25,207 bases of DNA from Ascidiaceihabitans sp. (GCA_023301665.1 JALZUL010000057.1:1-25207); one strand, 5' to 3'; positions 13,990 to 22,842 are shown, numbered from the stretch's first letter. The notes: a model not told the origin generated them from the letters alone. Translations and numbers: made by a program.

Positions 13990-15014
13990 TGCGCATTGCG
14001 ACCTATAATGTTGAGTGGATGGACCGTTTGTTTGACCAGGACGGAACGTTGTTTAACGACGGGGGATGGTCCTCGCGGCATGATGTGACCCGTGCTCAAC
14101 AAACGGAAGCGTTGGGCGTGGTGTTTCGGGCGATGGACGCTGACGCGGTGATGATTATCGAGGCACCCGATCAAAGCAAACATCGCGAATCCGTGACGGC
14201 ACTTGAGAATTTTGCCAAGCATTTTGACCTACGTGCGCGCAAAGCGGTTATCGGCTTTGGCAACAACACACAGCAAGAAATTGCGATGTTGTATGACCCT
14301 GACGTTATGGAGGCTCACCACGCGCCCCTAGGTGATGATTTAGGTGACATTGGCGGCCGGAACGCACCGCGGTTTGATGGTGCATTTCGCATTGATCTAG
14401 ACGTGGACGAGGTTGAAGATTTGGTGCGCTTTTCAAAGCCGCCTCTTGAGCTTGCGGTTAAGACAGAATCGGGGTTCGAGTTTCAAATGATCGGGGCGCA
14501 TCTGAAATCTAAAGCCCCGCATGGTGCGCAAAACCATGACGAGGTCATGCGCTATTCGATCGCGAACCGGCGCAAGCAGCTCGCGCAAGCGATTTGGTTG
14601 CGCCAACGGATCAGCGGCCACCTTGAAGAAAATACTCCGCTCATTGTTTTGGGGGATATGAACGATGGCCCCGGTTTGGACCAATACGAGAATTTGTTTG
14701 GGCGCTCATCCGTTGAGATTTTACTTGGCGGTGAGAATAAGAAAAAGCTGTTTGAGCCTCATGCGAATATGGCACTGGTGCGCAAATTAAGTGCGACCCC
14801 GACGACATCGCGTTTCTTTATCCGTCGTGAAAAGCGGTTTTTACAAGCATTGTTGGATTACATAATGGTGTCGCCACAGATCCAAGAGCGTGATGCAAGC
14901 TGGCGGATTTGGCATCCACTGGATGACCCTAAATGCTGGAAGACACCACAATTGCGCGACGCGCTGGTTATGGCGTCAGATCATTTCCCAGTTACTTTAG
15001 ATGTGAATATTTGA
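13989..15014 (+). CDS. Endonuclease/exonuclease/phosphatase-fold protein
   Basis: A 341-aa metal-dependent phosphoesterase of the DNase I-like fold. It starts MRIATYNVEWMDRLF (the N of the metal site in TYNVEW). It carries a second acidic site in MIIEAPD (about 55-61), a catalytic-type His in GAHLKSK (169-175), GDMNDGPG (222-229), and SDHFPV near the C-terminus (330-335). These are the full set of catalytic motifs. No signal peptide is seen. A substrate (DNA, phosphoinositide-like or other phosphodiester) cannot be chosen. The ATG overlaps the stop of the J-domain gene; a TTG three bases earlier is unlikely. It converges with ppx with only 23 bases between stops, and I see no convincing terminator there. 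Confidence 0.85.
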   Translation: MRIATYNVEWMDRLFDQDGTLFNDGGWSSRHDVTRAQQTEALGVVFRAMDADAVMIIEAPDQSKHRESVTALENFAKHFDLRARKAVIGFGNNTQQEIAMLYDPDVMEAHHAPLGDDLGDIGGRNAPRFDGAFRIDLDVDEVEDLVRFSKPPLELAVKTESGFEFQMIGAHLKSKAPHGAQNHDEVMRYSIANRRKQLAQAIWLRQRISGHLEENTPLIVLGDMNDGPGLDQYENLFGRSSVEILLGGENKKKLFEPHANMALVRKLSATPTTSRFFIRREKRFLQALLDYIMVSPQIQERDASWRIWHPLDDPKCWKTPQLRDALVMASDHFPVTLDVNI

Positions 15015-15037
15015 GGATCGTAAGGCCTTTAGGCGCT

Positions 15038-16579
15038 TTATCCTTTGTGGACTTTGACAATCAGCTCGGCCTCTAAAGAACGCGCGAGCGATTGCAGCCG
15101 CGCTTCTGCGACCTCGCCGTACAGCGGTAGCGCATCGCGGGTCAGGCGCAATTCGAGAATGCGTTTCTTTGGGTACCATTTGAACTTGGCGCGTTCGGCG
15201 CCATCCTCCATCCACAACATTGCGCCAAACCGCATGGCTTTGCCCAAGATTTCGGCCTCGAGTTGGGCCTTATCATCGAGAAGAGTATAGAGATCTTCGA
15301 ACCGCGTTTTAGAACGGGAATTTGAATACCGGTGGAGCAAGGCAAGCCCCAAGAAGATACGCTCAGAGTGCTTTAAGCCCCCAAGGTTGGCGCGAGTGGC
15401 GTTGTCGAAACAGACCTCGGCACGGTAATCAGGGTGGGCGCGCCAGCTGACGTCATGCAGCAAGCATGCCGCCTTGACCAAGCGCTTGCGCGCGTCAGGG
15501 GCAGATTTAAAGAGTGGCAGTACAAAATTATAAAGTGTCTTACCGAAACCGGGACGACGGGCATCTTTGGCTTCGGCAAAACGGGAGGCTTCGATCAACG
15601 GATCGCGGTCACGTAGGCGTTGCGGCATTTGTTCATAAAGCATGCCCTCGCGAATGCCGTAGCTGCTGATGGCGATGTCTTTGGGTTTAAAGGCTTTGAC
15701 CAACTGTTTAAGAACCAAGGCCGCCAAAGGGACCAGCGCCATACGCGCAGATGACAAACCACATGCGCTGCGAAGTTCCTCTAGGTCGGCGTCTGCGATG
15801 TATTTGGCCGTGCGCGAGACATGCGCAGGTGTCATGCGGTATTCGTGCAAAACATGTAGCGGATAGCCACGTCTGTGCATATCGATCCGTGCAATGGCCC
15901 GCCAGCTGCCGCCAACCAAGAACAATCGATCCCGTTGCGCCCCCATGGTTTCCACCAACTCGGCGATTGTCTCTTTGATGTGGTTTTTTCGGGCTTTCTG
16001 TCCGCCCTTGAGCCCCTGTAGTTTTAAAGGACCCAAATTGGATGTTACGCGTTTGCCAACACGTCCGTCTGAGATTTCGGCCAGTTCCATAGAGGATCCA
16101 CCGATATCACAGATCAGGCCATACGCCCCGGGCCAGCCCAACAGAACACCCTGAGCGGATAGGCGCGCTTCTTCCTTGCCGTCGATGACCCAGATGCGCA
16201 GGCCCGTATTGTGTAGCACCTCTGCGCAGAAGTCGGGGCCGTCTTTGGCATCACGCACGGCGGCCGTTGCAACAACGGTGAGATCAGACAAGCCCATGCC
16301 GTCAGCAAGATGTTTGAAGCGGATCAATGCGGCAAGGGCGCGCTCGCGCCCCGTGGGGCTAAGGTTTCCGGTCTCAGACATGCCTGAGCCCAAGGCGCAC
16401 ATGATCTTTTCGTTGTAAAAATATGCAGGGCTACGGGCAGCCCCGTCAAATACCACGAACCGAACTGAGTTAGATCCTACGTCAACAACCCCGACACGTG
16501 AGAGGGCGCGGGTGCTTGGATCGTCAAAAAGGGAAAGGCCGAAAGAGCCAACGTCGTTGGCTATGGTTTCACTTGGCAC
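15038..16579 (-). CDS. ppx: Exopolyphosphatase / guanosine pentaphosphatase family (Ppx/GppA)
   Basis: A 513-aa enzyme that releases phosphate from polyphosphate ends, or hydrolyses pppGpp. The actin-like ATPase fold is evident: phosphate-1 loop VVDVGSNSVRFVV (31-43), GKEEARLSAQG with the catalytic Glu, and phosphate-2 loop CDIGGSSMELAE. The C-terminal part has an HD-like helical region (CLLHDVSWRAHPDYRAE), as in longer Ppx proteins. The start is GTG with AAGGGA 8 bases upstream. It lies 93 bases downstream of ppk on the same strand, the classical ppk-ppx pairing. Which of the two substrates dominates cannot be told from sequence, but the partner favours polyphosphate. Confidence 0.92.
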   Translation of the reverse strand: MPSETIANDVGSFGLSLFDDPSTRALSRVGVVDVGSNSVRFVVFDGAARSPAYFYNEKIMCALGSGMSETGNLSPTGRERALAALIRFKHLADGMGLSDLTVVATAAVRDAKDGPDFCAEVLHNTGLRIWVIDGKEEARLSAQGVLLGWPGAYGLICDIGGSSMELAEISDGRVGKRVTSNLGPLKLQGLKGGQKARKNHIKETIAELVETMGAQRDRLFLVGGSWRAIARIDMHRRGYPLHVLHEYRMTPAHVSRTAKYIADADLEELRSACGLSSARMALVPLAALVLKQLVKAFKPKDIAISSYGIREGMLYEQMPQRLRDRDPLIEASRFAEAKDARRPGFGKTLYNFVLPLFKSAPDARKRLVKAACLLHDVSWRAHPDYRAEVCFDNATRANLGGLKHSERIFLGLALLHRYSNSRSKTRFEDLYTLLDDKAQLEAEILGKAMRFGAMLWMEDGAERAKFKWYPKKRILELRLTRDALPLYGEVAEARLQSLARSLEAELIVKVHKG

Positions 16580-16617
16580 GGATGAGTTCCCTTGTTTGGG
16601 GTATTTTGCGAAAGAGT

Positions 16618-16644
16618 TTGACCCTATCGCAGTGGTGGGGTCAA
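16618..16644. repeat. Inverted repeat between ppk and ppx
   Basis: TTGACCC (16618-16624) and GGGTCAA (16638-16644), with a 13-base loop, lie in the 93-bp ppk-ppx gap. There is no T-run on either side, so it is more likely an mRNA hairpin between the two cistrons, or an operator, than an intrinsic terminator. Confidence 0.45.
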
Positions 16645-16672
16645 CACGTATGTCTCAGGTGAGCGTTGCGTT

Positions 16673-18844
16673 TTATTCTTTGGCGTGGGTTAATTTGGGC
16701 ACGTCAGAGGCACCCGCGGAACCGCGGCCGGACAATGACGGGTTTTCCATAAAGAAACGGTGGCAGTTGAATTCAAATGTACCACCTTCGGCTTTGGGGC
16801 GTTGAAAACTGCCATCAGGTGCCATGACCCAGCTTTGCGCAACATCAGCGAGGTTTGCGGCCATAATTTGTGACACGATTTGCGCTTTGACGGTCGCGTT
16901 CTTGATCTCAACCAAAGTTTCAACGCGGCGGTTCAAATTGCGGCTCATCCAGTCTGCAGATGACATGAAGACGCGCGCCTTTTTGTGCGGCAAGCCGTGG
17001 CCATTGCCAAAGCACACGATGCGCGAATGCTCAAGGAAGCGGCCGACAATGGATTTAACGCGGATGTTTTCTGACAGTCCTTTGATCCCGGGGCGCAGGC
17101 CACAAATGCCGCGCACAACAAGGCTGATTTTCACCCCGTCTTGCGAGGCTGCGTAAAGCGCATCGATGATCTCTTTGTCGATAAGGCTGTTCATCTTGGC
17201 CCAGATTTCGGCAGGTTTTCCTGCGCGGGCGTGCTCGGCCTCGGCGGCGATCATTTCGATGAGGCTGGTTTTAAGGTTCGCGGGTGAAATCGCCAAGTTG
17301 CTTAGGTTTTCAGGCGGTGCATACCCCGACAGATAGTTAAACACTTTGGTCGCGTCGCGCCCGAGTTTTGCGTCACAGGTGAACAGCGAAAGATCAGTAT
17401 AAATACGTGCGGTGATTGGGTGATAATTGCCGGTGCCGTAGTGGGTATAGGTGACCAGCTCATTCCCTTCGCGCCGCACAACTGTACTGATTTTGGCGTG
17501 AGTTTTCAGATCGATAAAGCCATAAACAACATGTGCGCCGGCGCGTTCTAGGCGGCGGGATTGGCGAATGTTGGCAGCTTCATCAAAGCGGGCTTTGAGT
17601 TCGACCAAGGCGGTGACAGATTTGCCATCTTCGGCGGCCTCGCACAGCGCCTCAACAATGGGGGAGCGCTTGGAGGTGCGATAGAGCGTTTGTTTGATGG
17701 CCACCACATTGGGGTCGTGTGCAGCCTGCTGCAAGAAACGCACGACCATATCAAAGGTCTCGTAAGGGTGGTGCAACAACATGTCTTTTTGACGAATTGC
17801 GGCAAACATATCGCCCTCAAAATCAGTGACCCGTTCGGGCACACGCGGCGTAAAGTTAGACCAAAGCAGATCAGGGCGCTCATCAAGGACCAGCTCGCTC
17901 AGATCGTCGATGCCGATCATGCCGTCGATCTCGATCATTTCTTCGTCGCCGACACCGAGCTCTGCCATCACAACGGATTTCAGCTTTTCTGGGGCACCGG
18001 TTGAGATGCTGATCCGGACCACCTCGCCACGTTTGCGGCGTTTCAGAGCGACCTCAAATTCGCGCACCAAATCTTCGGCTTCTTCTTCGACCTCAAGGTC
18101 ACTGTCCCTTAGGACGCGAAATTCGAAATGCCCCTTTAGGACGTAGCCGGGGAACAGGTCCGAGACTTTGAGAACCAGCAGCGATTCAAGGGGCAGAAAC
18201 CGGTGCCCTGTTTCACTTGGAATTGAGATGAAACGCGGGATTTGTGCAGGGATAGGCAAGAGCGCCTGAAGGTTGCGCTTGTCGCTTTTGCGCTGCAGTT
18301 GCAGTGCCAAAGCGTAGCCGGTGTTGGGAATGAAAGGAAACGGGTGTGCAGGGTCAATGGCAAGGGGCGACAGCACCGCAAACACTTGTGACAGAAAGAA
18401 CTCATGCAGGTAAACGCGGTCTTCATCTGACAGGTCATTGATCTCTAAAATAGAGATATTCTGCGCCCGCATTTCATCGTGAAGCTCACCCAAAACGCGT
18501 TGTTGCGTGTGCATAAGATTGCGGGTGTTTTTGTCGATCTCGACCAATTGCTCGGCGGGGGAAAGGCCATCAATGCCAGGGGTTGTATTTCCGGCGCGGG
18601 CCAATTCGCGCAGGCCTGCCACGCGAACGGTGTAAAATTCGTCTAAATTGTCGGCGCTGATGGACAGGAACCTAATGCGTTCGAGCAAAGGCACTCGCGG
18701 GTTTTCGGCCTCTTGGACGACGCGCCAATTGAACCCCAGCCAGCTCAGTTCACGATTGTAGAACCGGCTTGCAGAAGACGGGTCGAGATCGGGTAAATCA
18801 AGGGGCACATCAAAGGGCGCAGTTAGGAAATCAGCGTGGGACAT
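16673..18844 (-). CDS. ppk: Polyphosphate kinase 1
   Basis: It makes long-chain polyphosphate from ATP, reversibly, as a membrane-associated tetramer. The 723 aa fit the family. The N domain starts at RFYNRELSWLGFNWRV (27-42). The middle head domain is followed by two phospholipase-D-like domains. Catalytic residues are His449 in LKTHAKIS (the autophosphorylated His) and His468 in YTHYGTGNYHP. VAIKQTLYRTS (381-391) is the usual ATP-contact region. The ATG at 18844 has no good Shine-Dalgarno. A Pho-box candidate lies only 23 bases upstream, so the transcript may be leaderless or nearly so. It stands between hdaA and ppx on the same strand. Confidence 0.96.
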   Translation of the reverse strand: MSHADFLTAPFDVPLDLPDLDPSSASRFYNRELSWLGFNWRVVQEAENPRVPLLERIRFLSISADNLDEFYTVRVAGLRELARAGNTTPGIDGLSPAEQLVEIDKNTRNLMHTQQRVLGELHDEMRAQNISILEINDLSDEDRVYLHEFFLSQVFAVLSPLAIDPAHPFPFIPNTGYALALQLQRKSDKRNLQALLPIPAQIPRFISIPSETGHRFLPLESLLVLKVSDLFPGYVLKGHFEFRVLRDSDLEVEEEAEDLVREFEVALKRRKRGEVVRISISTGAPEKLKSVVMAELGVGDEEMIEIDGMIGIDDLSELVLDERPDLLWSNFTPRVPERVTDFEGDMFAAIRQKDMLLHHPYETFDMVVRFLQQAAHDPNVVAIKQTLYRTSKRSPIVEALCEAAEDGKSVTALVELKARFDEAANIRQSRRLERAGAHVVYGFIDLKTHAKISTVVRREGNELVTYTHYGTGNYHPITARIYTDLSLFTCDAKLGRDATKVFNYLSGYAPPENLSNLAISPANLKTSLIEMIAAEAEHARAGKPAEIWAKMNSLIDKEIIDALYAASQDGVKISLVVRGICGLRPGIKGLSENIRVKSIVGRFLEHSRIVCFGNGHGLPHKKARVFMSSADWMSRNLNRRVETLVEIKNATVKAQIVSQIMAANLADVAQSWVMAPDGSFQRPKAEGGTFEFNCHRFFMENPSLSGRGSAGASDVPKLTHAKE

Positions 18845-18867
18845 TTTGTGTAAGTAAGACTTAAACT

Positions 18868-18885
18868 GTGACAGTTAAGTGACGG
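18868..18885 (-). promoter_or_regulatory. Candidate Pho box upstream of ppk
   Basis: On the minus strand the sequence reads CCGTCAC-TTAA-CTGTCAC: two 7-bp repeats 11 bp apart, the form of a PhoB site. By my count it matches the E. coli consensus at 15 of 18 positions. It lies 23 bases before the ppk ATG and overlaps an inverted repeat (CTTAAACTGT / ACAGTTAAG, 18860-18879). Induction of ppk at low phosphate is inferred. Confidence 0.6.
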
Positions 18886-18894
18886 ATATTGCGC

Positions 18895-19569
18895 TCATTC
18901 GTCGATTTTGTCCAGCACTTGCGCGGCAAGGGCCCGTGTCAGTGGTTTGTGGCGCGACAAGCTGTGCGTGTCCATTGCGGCGACAACGTCACGTGCGGCG
19001 GCAAAAGACCTGTCGATCCGCAATACCAGATAGGGAATAACATCCGGGCGCGGCATCACCTGGCGGTCGTTGAATTGCTTGGCAATGACCGCTCCAAGCA
19101 GTGTGTCATCAGGCGGCGAAAGGGTCGCAGTGCCTGCTGCATCAATGCGGCTTTGCAGGTCAGGCAGGCTCATGCCCCAGTGGTTTGGCGTGCCGGTTCC
19201 TGTCATCAGCAAGGGGATGCGGTTGCTTTGCATCAGATTATGCAAGTGAAACAGGGCGGTTTGTGCGTTACGATCATGAGCGATAGAGGGGATGTTTTCG
19301 ACGACGACAGGTGCATTGGCAAGGGTTGGGATGTCGTGCCCCTCCAGCTCATGGGCATCGATGATCTTACCGCGTTGGGCACCAGCCCATACATGCGCAA
19401 GGTGGGTCTTGCCCGAGCCCTCGGGGCCGCACAAGATCAGCTTGTGACTGGTCCAGCTTTGGGTTGCCTCAATCATTGAAACGGCGAGAGCATTGCTTGG
19501 GGCGATCATGAAATCGTCGCGTCCCAATGCGGGCACGACGGGTAGGTCAAAGCTAAGTTGTTGGGTCAT
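18895..19569 (-). CDS. hdaA: HdaA, DnaA-related regulatory inactivator
   Basis: A 224-aa AAA+ protein resembling domain III of DnaA. In alphaproteobacteria HdaA, with the sliding clamp, stimulates hydrolysis of DnaA-ATP after initiation. The N-terminal QLSFDLP (4-10) is the beta-clamp binding motif. Walker A is GPEGSGKT (48-55). The Walker B strand reads APVVVENI, with Glu rather than paired acids. LLMTGTGTP is the sensor-1 region. There is no C-terminal DNA-binding domain IV, which separates it from DnaA. Its ATG overlaps the stop of the AI-2E permease by 4 bases. Neighbouring ppk lies 50 bases downstream. Confidence 0.9.
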   Translation of the reverse strand: MTQQLSFDLPVVPALGRDDFMIAPSNALAVSMIEATQSWTSHKLILCGPEGSGKTHLAHVWAGAQRGKIIDAHELEGHDIPTLANAPVVVENIPSIAHDRNAQTALFHLHNLMQSNRIPLLMTGTGTPNHWGMSLPDLQSRIDAAGTATLSPPDDTLLGAVIAKQFNDRQVMPRPDVIPYLVLRIDRSFAAARDVVAAMDTHSLSRHKPLTRALAAQVLDKIDE

Positions 19570-20693
19570 GCGTCGTCAGTCGTTTCTTCGTCTTGTTCCA
19601 AGGCAGCAAGCCCTGCTTTCCCCTGATAGAGAAGGCTGGTGTTATACTGGGACATGGCGAAGCGGATGATGACGCCAATGGCTGCGGCAAGGGGAACGGC
19701 GATCAGCATGCCAACAAAACCAAAGAGCGAGCCAAAGACCGACAAAGACAGCAACAGCCAAACAGGGTGCAGGCCAACGCTGTTGCCCACGAGTTTAGGG
19801 GTTAGAAAATTCCCCTCAATGACTTGGCCAATGACAAAGATGATCGCGACAAGGCCGATGCTCATCCAATCTGTTGTGTAGGTTGTGACACCGTCCGTGA
19901 TCACCTCAATCCCGTTCCAGAATTGGAAAAAAGCCAGTCCAATAGCGAGAACGCCGCCAATGAGAGAGCCAAGGTATGGAATGAAGGTGATAAGCCCAGC
20001 GATAAAGCCAACCACCAAGCCAAATTGCAGCCCGACAACCATCAAGGCAAAAGCATAGTAGGTGCCCAGGATCAGGCAAACGGTGCCCATGCCACGAATG
20101 AACGAGGCCAATGTTTGGTCGATTTGTTTTGCCAGCTGGCGGATCACAGGGGCGTGGTCGCGCGGCAAAAGTTCATCGATGCGCGCGATCATCCGGTCCC
20201 AATCGAGCAAAAGGTAGACAGACACCACGGGCACGATGACAAACAACGTGACCACGCCAATCAGAGATGCAGCGGAATTCAGGGCGGTGTTGAGCAAGGT
20301 ATCACCGCGGCTTTGGATGGTTTCACCAACCTTGCTTAGGGATTGGCGCAGGGTCGAGGTTTCATCGATCAGCGAGGGGAAGCGTTCGATCAGGAACTCT
20401 GCGTATTTGGGTGCGCTTGAGATCAGTGTTTTTGTTTGTTGGATCAACGTCGGGATCACAAGTGCGGCCATCAGTACAAAGATGAGTACGGCGGTTATCG
20501 TAATGGCCGTTGTGGCCAATACACGACTAGCACCCATCGCCTCAAGGCGGTCCGCGACCGGATCAAGGAAATAGGCGACTGCAGCGCCAAGGATGAATGG
20601 CAAAAGGACATCACCCAACGCCCAGAAGGCGACGAAAAAGACGGCGGCTGTGATGCCCCAATATTTCATTTGATCACGTACTGGCAGGCCCAT
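19566..20693 (-). CDS. AI-2E family transporter (PerM/TqsA-like)
   Basis: A 375-aa inner-membrane protein with about seven to eight hydrophobic segments. The order fits the AI-2E exporter family: a hydrophobic pair near the start (FVAFWALGDVLLPFILGAAVAYFLDP), a third segment near 65-85, a long soluble stretch (about 88-150), then a cluster including YLLLDW, FIAGLITFIPYLGSLIGG and VIGQVIEGNFLTPKLVG. The last is the family's best-conserved motif. The substrate is not known; family members include quorum-signal exporters and Na+/H+ antiporters. AGGAG stands 6 bases before the ATG at 20693. A second ATG (MKYWGITAAVFF) 8 codons later is possible. It is translationally coupled to hdaA. Confidence 0.9.
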   Translation of the reverse strand: MGLPVRDQMKYWGITAAVFFVAFWALGDVLLPFILGAAVAYFLDPVADRLEAMGASRVLATTAITITAVLIFVLMAALVIPTLIQQTKTLISSAPKYAEFLIERFPSLIDETSTLRQSLSKVGETIQSRGDTLLNTALNSAASLIGVVTLFVIVPVVSVYLLLDWDRMIARIDELLPRDHAPVIRQLAKQIDQTLASFIRGMGTVCLILGTYYAFALMVVGLQFGLVVGFIAGLITFIPYLGSLIGGVLAIGLAFFQFWNGIEVITDGVTTYTTDWMSIGLVAIIFVIGQVIEGNFLTPKLVGNSVGLHPVWLLLSLSVFGSLFGFVGMLIAVPLAAAIGVIIRFAMSQYNTSLLYQGKAGLAALEQDEETTDDA

Positions 20694-20782
20694 CGGAGAC
20701 TCCTGTTAGGTAGGGTATAGAAATCGCGTAATTGGCTCGGGTATTCAAGGGGCAATGGTTTTGCTTGTGTTTGGTTGGGCTG

Positions 20783-20842
20783 TTGGGGGCTTTGCCCCCC
20801 GGCGCTGCGCGCCGTCCCCCAAAGTTTATTTGGCAAGATGAA
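20783..20842. repeat. Rhodobacterales-type GC-rich palindromic intergenic repeat
   Basis: Nested hairpins are visible: GGGGGC-TTT-GCCCCC (20785-20799), then CGGCGC-TGC-GCGCCG (20800-20814). TTGGGGG (20783-20789) and CCCCCAA (20816-20822) can also close the whole unit. A tail, TTTATTTGGCAAGATGAA (20825-20842), follows. I recall this hairpin-plus-tail form as a dispersed repeat of roseobacter genomes, but only one copy is present here, so that cannot be tested. It lies between the divergent AI-2E gene and proS. Confidence 0.6.
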
Positions 20843-20935
20843 CAGGGGAATTTGCGCGAGAGGGTACGCTGGGCGTTGCGAGGCTTGCAAGATTGGCCTA
20901 ATCAGGCAGGAACATCGATTTCAAGGAGCCGCGCT

Positions 20936-22273
20936 ATGCGTTTGAGCCGTTATTTTCTGCCCGTTCTAAAGGAAAACCCTGCCGAGGCGCAGATTGTCAG
21001 CCACCGCTTGATGCTGCGTGCTGGTATGATCAAGCAATCGAGCGCGGGGATTTACTCGTGGTTGCCGCTTGGATTTAAGGTTTTGCGCAAGATTGAAGAC
21101 ATCGTGCACGAAGAACAGCAGCGCGCGGGCCACATGCCAATGTTGATGCCAACCATTCAATCGGCGGATCTATGGCGCGAGAGCGGCCGTTACGACGATT
21201 ACGGCGAAGAGATGCTGCGGATTAAAGATCGCCATGACCGCGATATGCTGTTCACGCCAACGGCTGAGGAAATGATCACTGACATTTTCCGCTCTCACGT
21301 GGGCAGCTATAAAGACCTGCCTTTGACTATGTATCAGATCCAGTGGAAATTCCGCGATGAGCGTCGCCCACGTTTTGGCGTGATGCGTGGCCGTGAATTT
21401 TACATGAAAGACGGCTATAACTTTGATCTGACGAAAGAGGATGCTTTGCACGCCTATAACCGTCATTTGGTCAGCTATCTACGCACCTATGAACGTATGG
21501 GGTTGCAGGCGATCCCAATGCGCGCGGATTCTGGCCCGATTGGCGGGGATGATACGCATGAATTCTTGGTTTTGGCCGAAACTGGTGAGTCCGAGGTGTT
21601 TTATGACAGCGCTGTGACCGATCTGACGTTTGGCGATCGTGAGATCGATTATGATGATGTGGCGCAATGTGCTGGTGTGATGGAAGAATTCACGACCAAA
21701 TATGCGCGTACAGATGAAACCCATGATGAGGCTTTGTTTAACGAAGTCCCCGAGGAGCGCCGCATGACGGCTCGTGGTATCGAGGTCGGTCAGATCTTCT
21801 ACTTTGGCACCAAGTATTCTGAGGCGATGAAAGCCACCGTTCAGGGGCCTGATGGCAAACCTGTTCCGGTTCACATGGGCTCACACGGGATTGGCGTGAG
21901 CCGTTTGTTGGGCGCGATTATTGAGGCAAGCCATGATGACAAAGGTATCATTTGGCCTGAAGGCGTGACGCCGTATCACTGTGGTATCGTAAACCTTAAA
22001 CAAGGTGACGAAGAAGCCGATGCAGCATGTGAGGCATTGTACAAGTCCATCTCAGCGCTGGGCCTTGAGCCGCTTTATGATGATCGCAAAGAACGTGCCG
22101 GTGGCAAATTTGCGACGATGGATTTGATTGGTCTGCCTTGGCGGATCACTGTTGGCCCACGGGGTTTGAAAAACGGCGTTGTTGAGCTGACGTCACGCAA
22201 GACAGGCGAGAGCGAAGAGATGAGCCCTGAATTGGCGGTTCAAAAGATCGCTGAAATTTACGCAAATCTCTAA
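20936..22273 (+). CDS. proS: Prolyl-tRNA synthetase (short alphaproteobacterial type)
   Basis: It charges tRNA-Pro with proline. The length of 445 aa, against about 570 in E. coli, shows the short form without the editing insertion found between motifs 2 and 3. Class II motifs are clear: motif 1 region around SSAGIYSWLPLGFKVLRKIE (35-54), TPTAEEM (107-113), motif 2 KFRDERRPRFGVMRGREFYM (138-157), motif 3 SHGIGVSRLLGAI. The anticodon-binding domain is at the C-terminus. The ATG at 20936 has AAGGAG 7 bases upstream. The 204-base open stretch ahead of it in frame contains the palindromic repeat and is not coding. Confidence 0.96.
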   Translation: MRLSRYFLPVLKENPAEAQIVSHRLMLRAGMIKQSSAGIYSWLPLGFKVLRKIEDIVHEEQQRAGHMPMLMPTIQSADLWRESGRYDDYGEEMLRIKDRHDRDMLFTPTAEEMITDIFRSHVGSYKDLPLTMYQIQWKFRDERRPRFGVMRGREFYMKDGYNFDLTKEDALHAYNRHLVSYLRTYERMGLQAIPMRADSGPIGGDDTHEFLVLAETGESEVFYDSAVTDLTFGDREIDYDDVAQCAGVMEEFTTKYARTDETHDEALFNEVPEERRMTARGIEVGQIFYFGTKYSEAMKATVQGPDGKPVPVHMGSHGIGVSRLLGAIIEASHDDKGIIWPEGVTPYHCGIVNLKQGDEEADAACEALYKSISALGLEPLYDDRKERAGGKFATMDLIGLPWRITVGPRGLKNGVVELTSRKTGESEEMSPELAVQKIAEIYANL

Positions 22274-22281
22274 AAGCGCAC

Positions 22282-22311
22282 AGGATGATGCCGGATTGGC
22301 GGTATCATCCT
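22282..22311 (+). terminator. Hairpin after proS
   Basis: AGGATGATGCC (22282-22292) pairs with GGTATCATCCT (22301-22311), with one G-U pair and an 8-base loop. Only a poor T-run follows (TTGGCTCGGTTTG), so it may be a partial terminator between proS and the DUF2937 gene. Confidence 0.6.
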
Positions 22312-22350
22312 TGGCTCGGTTTGAAACGATTTAGTTAGGGCGATGATCCC

Positions 22351-22842
22351 ATGATCCTGCGTGCGATCACATTGGCTGGTGGTTTGGTTGTGGGGGCTGG
22401 GGCCTCGCAGTTTCCGGAATTTTCACAGCAATACACCCAACGTCTTGGCGGTGCCGTGGATGCGCTCAGCGAAGTGGTCGCTGATTTTGACGCCTCGGCT
22501 TTGGCCGAAGGGTTGACGCGCAATCAGGCACTTGAGCAAATGCGTGGCACTGATTTTATTGAGCGCCGTCGCGCGGATATGGAGCGTACGTTCCTGCGGC
22601 ATGCGACGTTGAGCGATGATCTGAAAGTGCTGAGCGATGCGAGCCCCTTTATGCGGGCTTATCATGGAATGCGCTTGCGAGATCGCGATGTCGCGCAAGC
22701 GGCGTGGGATACATTTGAACCGGCTGTGCCCTTGAACCTGACAGGTGCGATCTTTGCTGGTGTTGGCTTTTTGGTCGGATTGCTGAGCCTGAGCGCGGTA
22801 TTGGCGGTTCTTCGCTGGCCTTTAAGGCGGCGTACGGCTTGA
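22351..22842 (+). CDS. DUF2937 family membrane protein
   Basis: A 163-aa protein with a hydrophobic N-terminus (MILRAITLAGGLVVGAGASQ), a polar middle about 110 residues long that includes QQYTQRLGGAVDALSEVVADFD and a helical, charged stretch, and a C-terminal membrane segment (GAIFAGVGFLVGLLSLSAVLAVLRW, from about 131) ending in basic residues. This two-anchor layout, with the QFPEFSQQYTQRLGGA opening, fits DUF2937 as I know it. Topology would be both ends in the inner membrane with the middle in the periplasm. Function is unknown. It sits between proS and lolC on the same strand. Confidence 0.8.
   Translation: MILRAITLAGGLVVGAGASQFPEFSQQYTQRLGGAVDALSEVVADFDASALAEGLTRNQALEQMRGTDFIERRRADMERTFLRHATLSDDLKVLSDASPFMRAYHGMRLRDRDVAQAAWDTFEPAVPLNLTGAIFAGVGFLVGLLSLSAVLAVLRWPLRRRTA

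Noticed and set aside
20732..20935. A 68-codon N-terminal extension of prolyl-tRNA synthetase.
   Set aside because: It contains the palindromic repeat, lacks similarity to the enzyme, and a strong ribosome site stands before the ATG at 20936.
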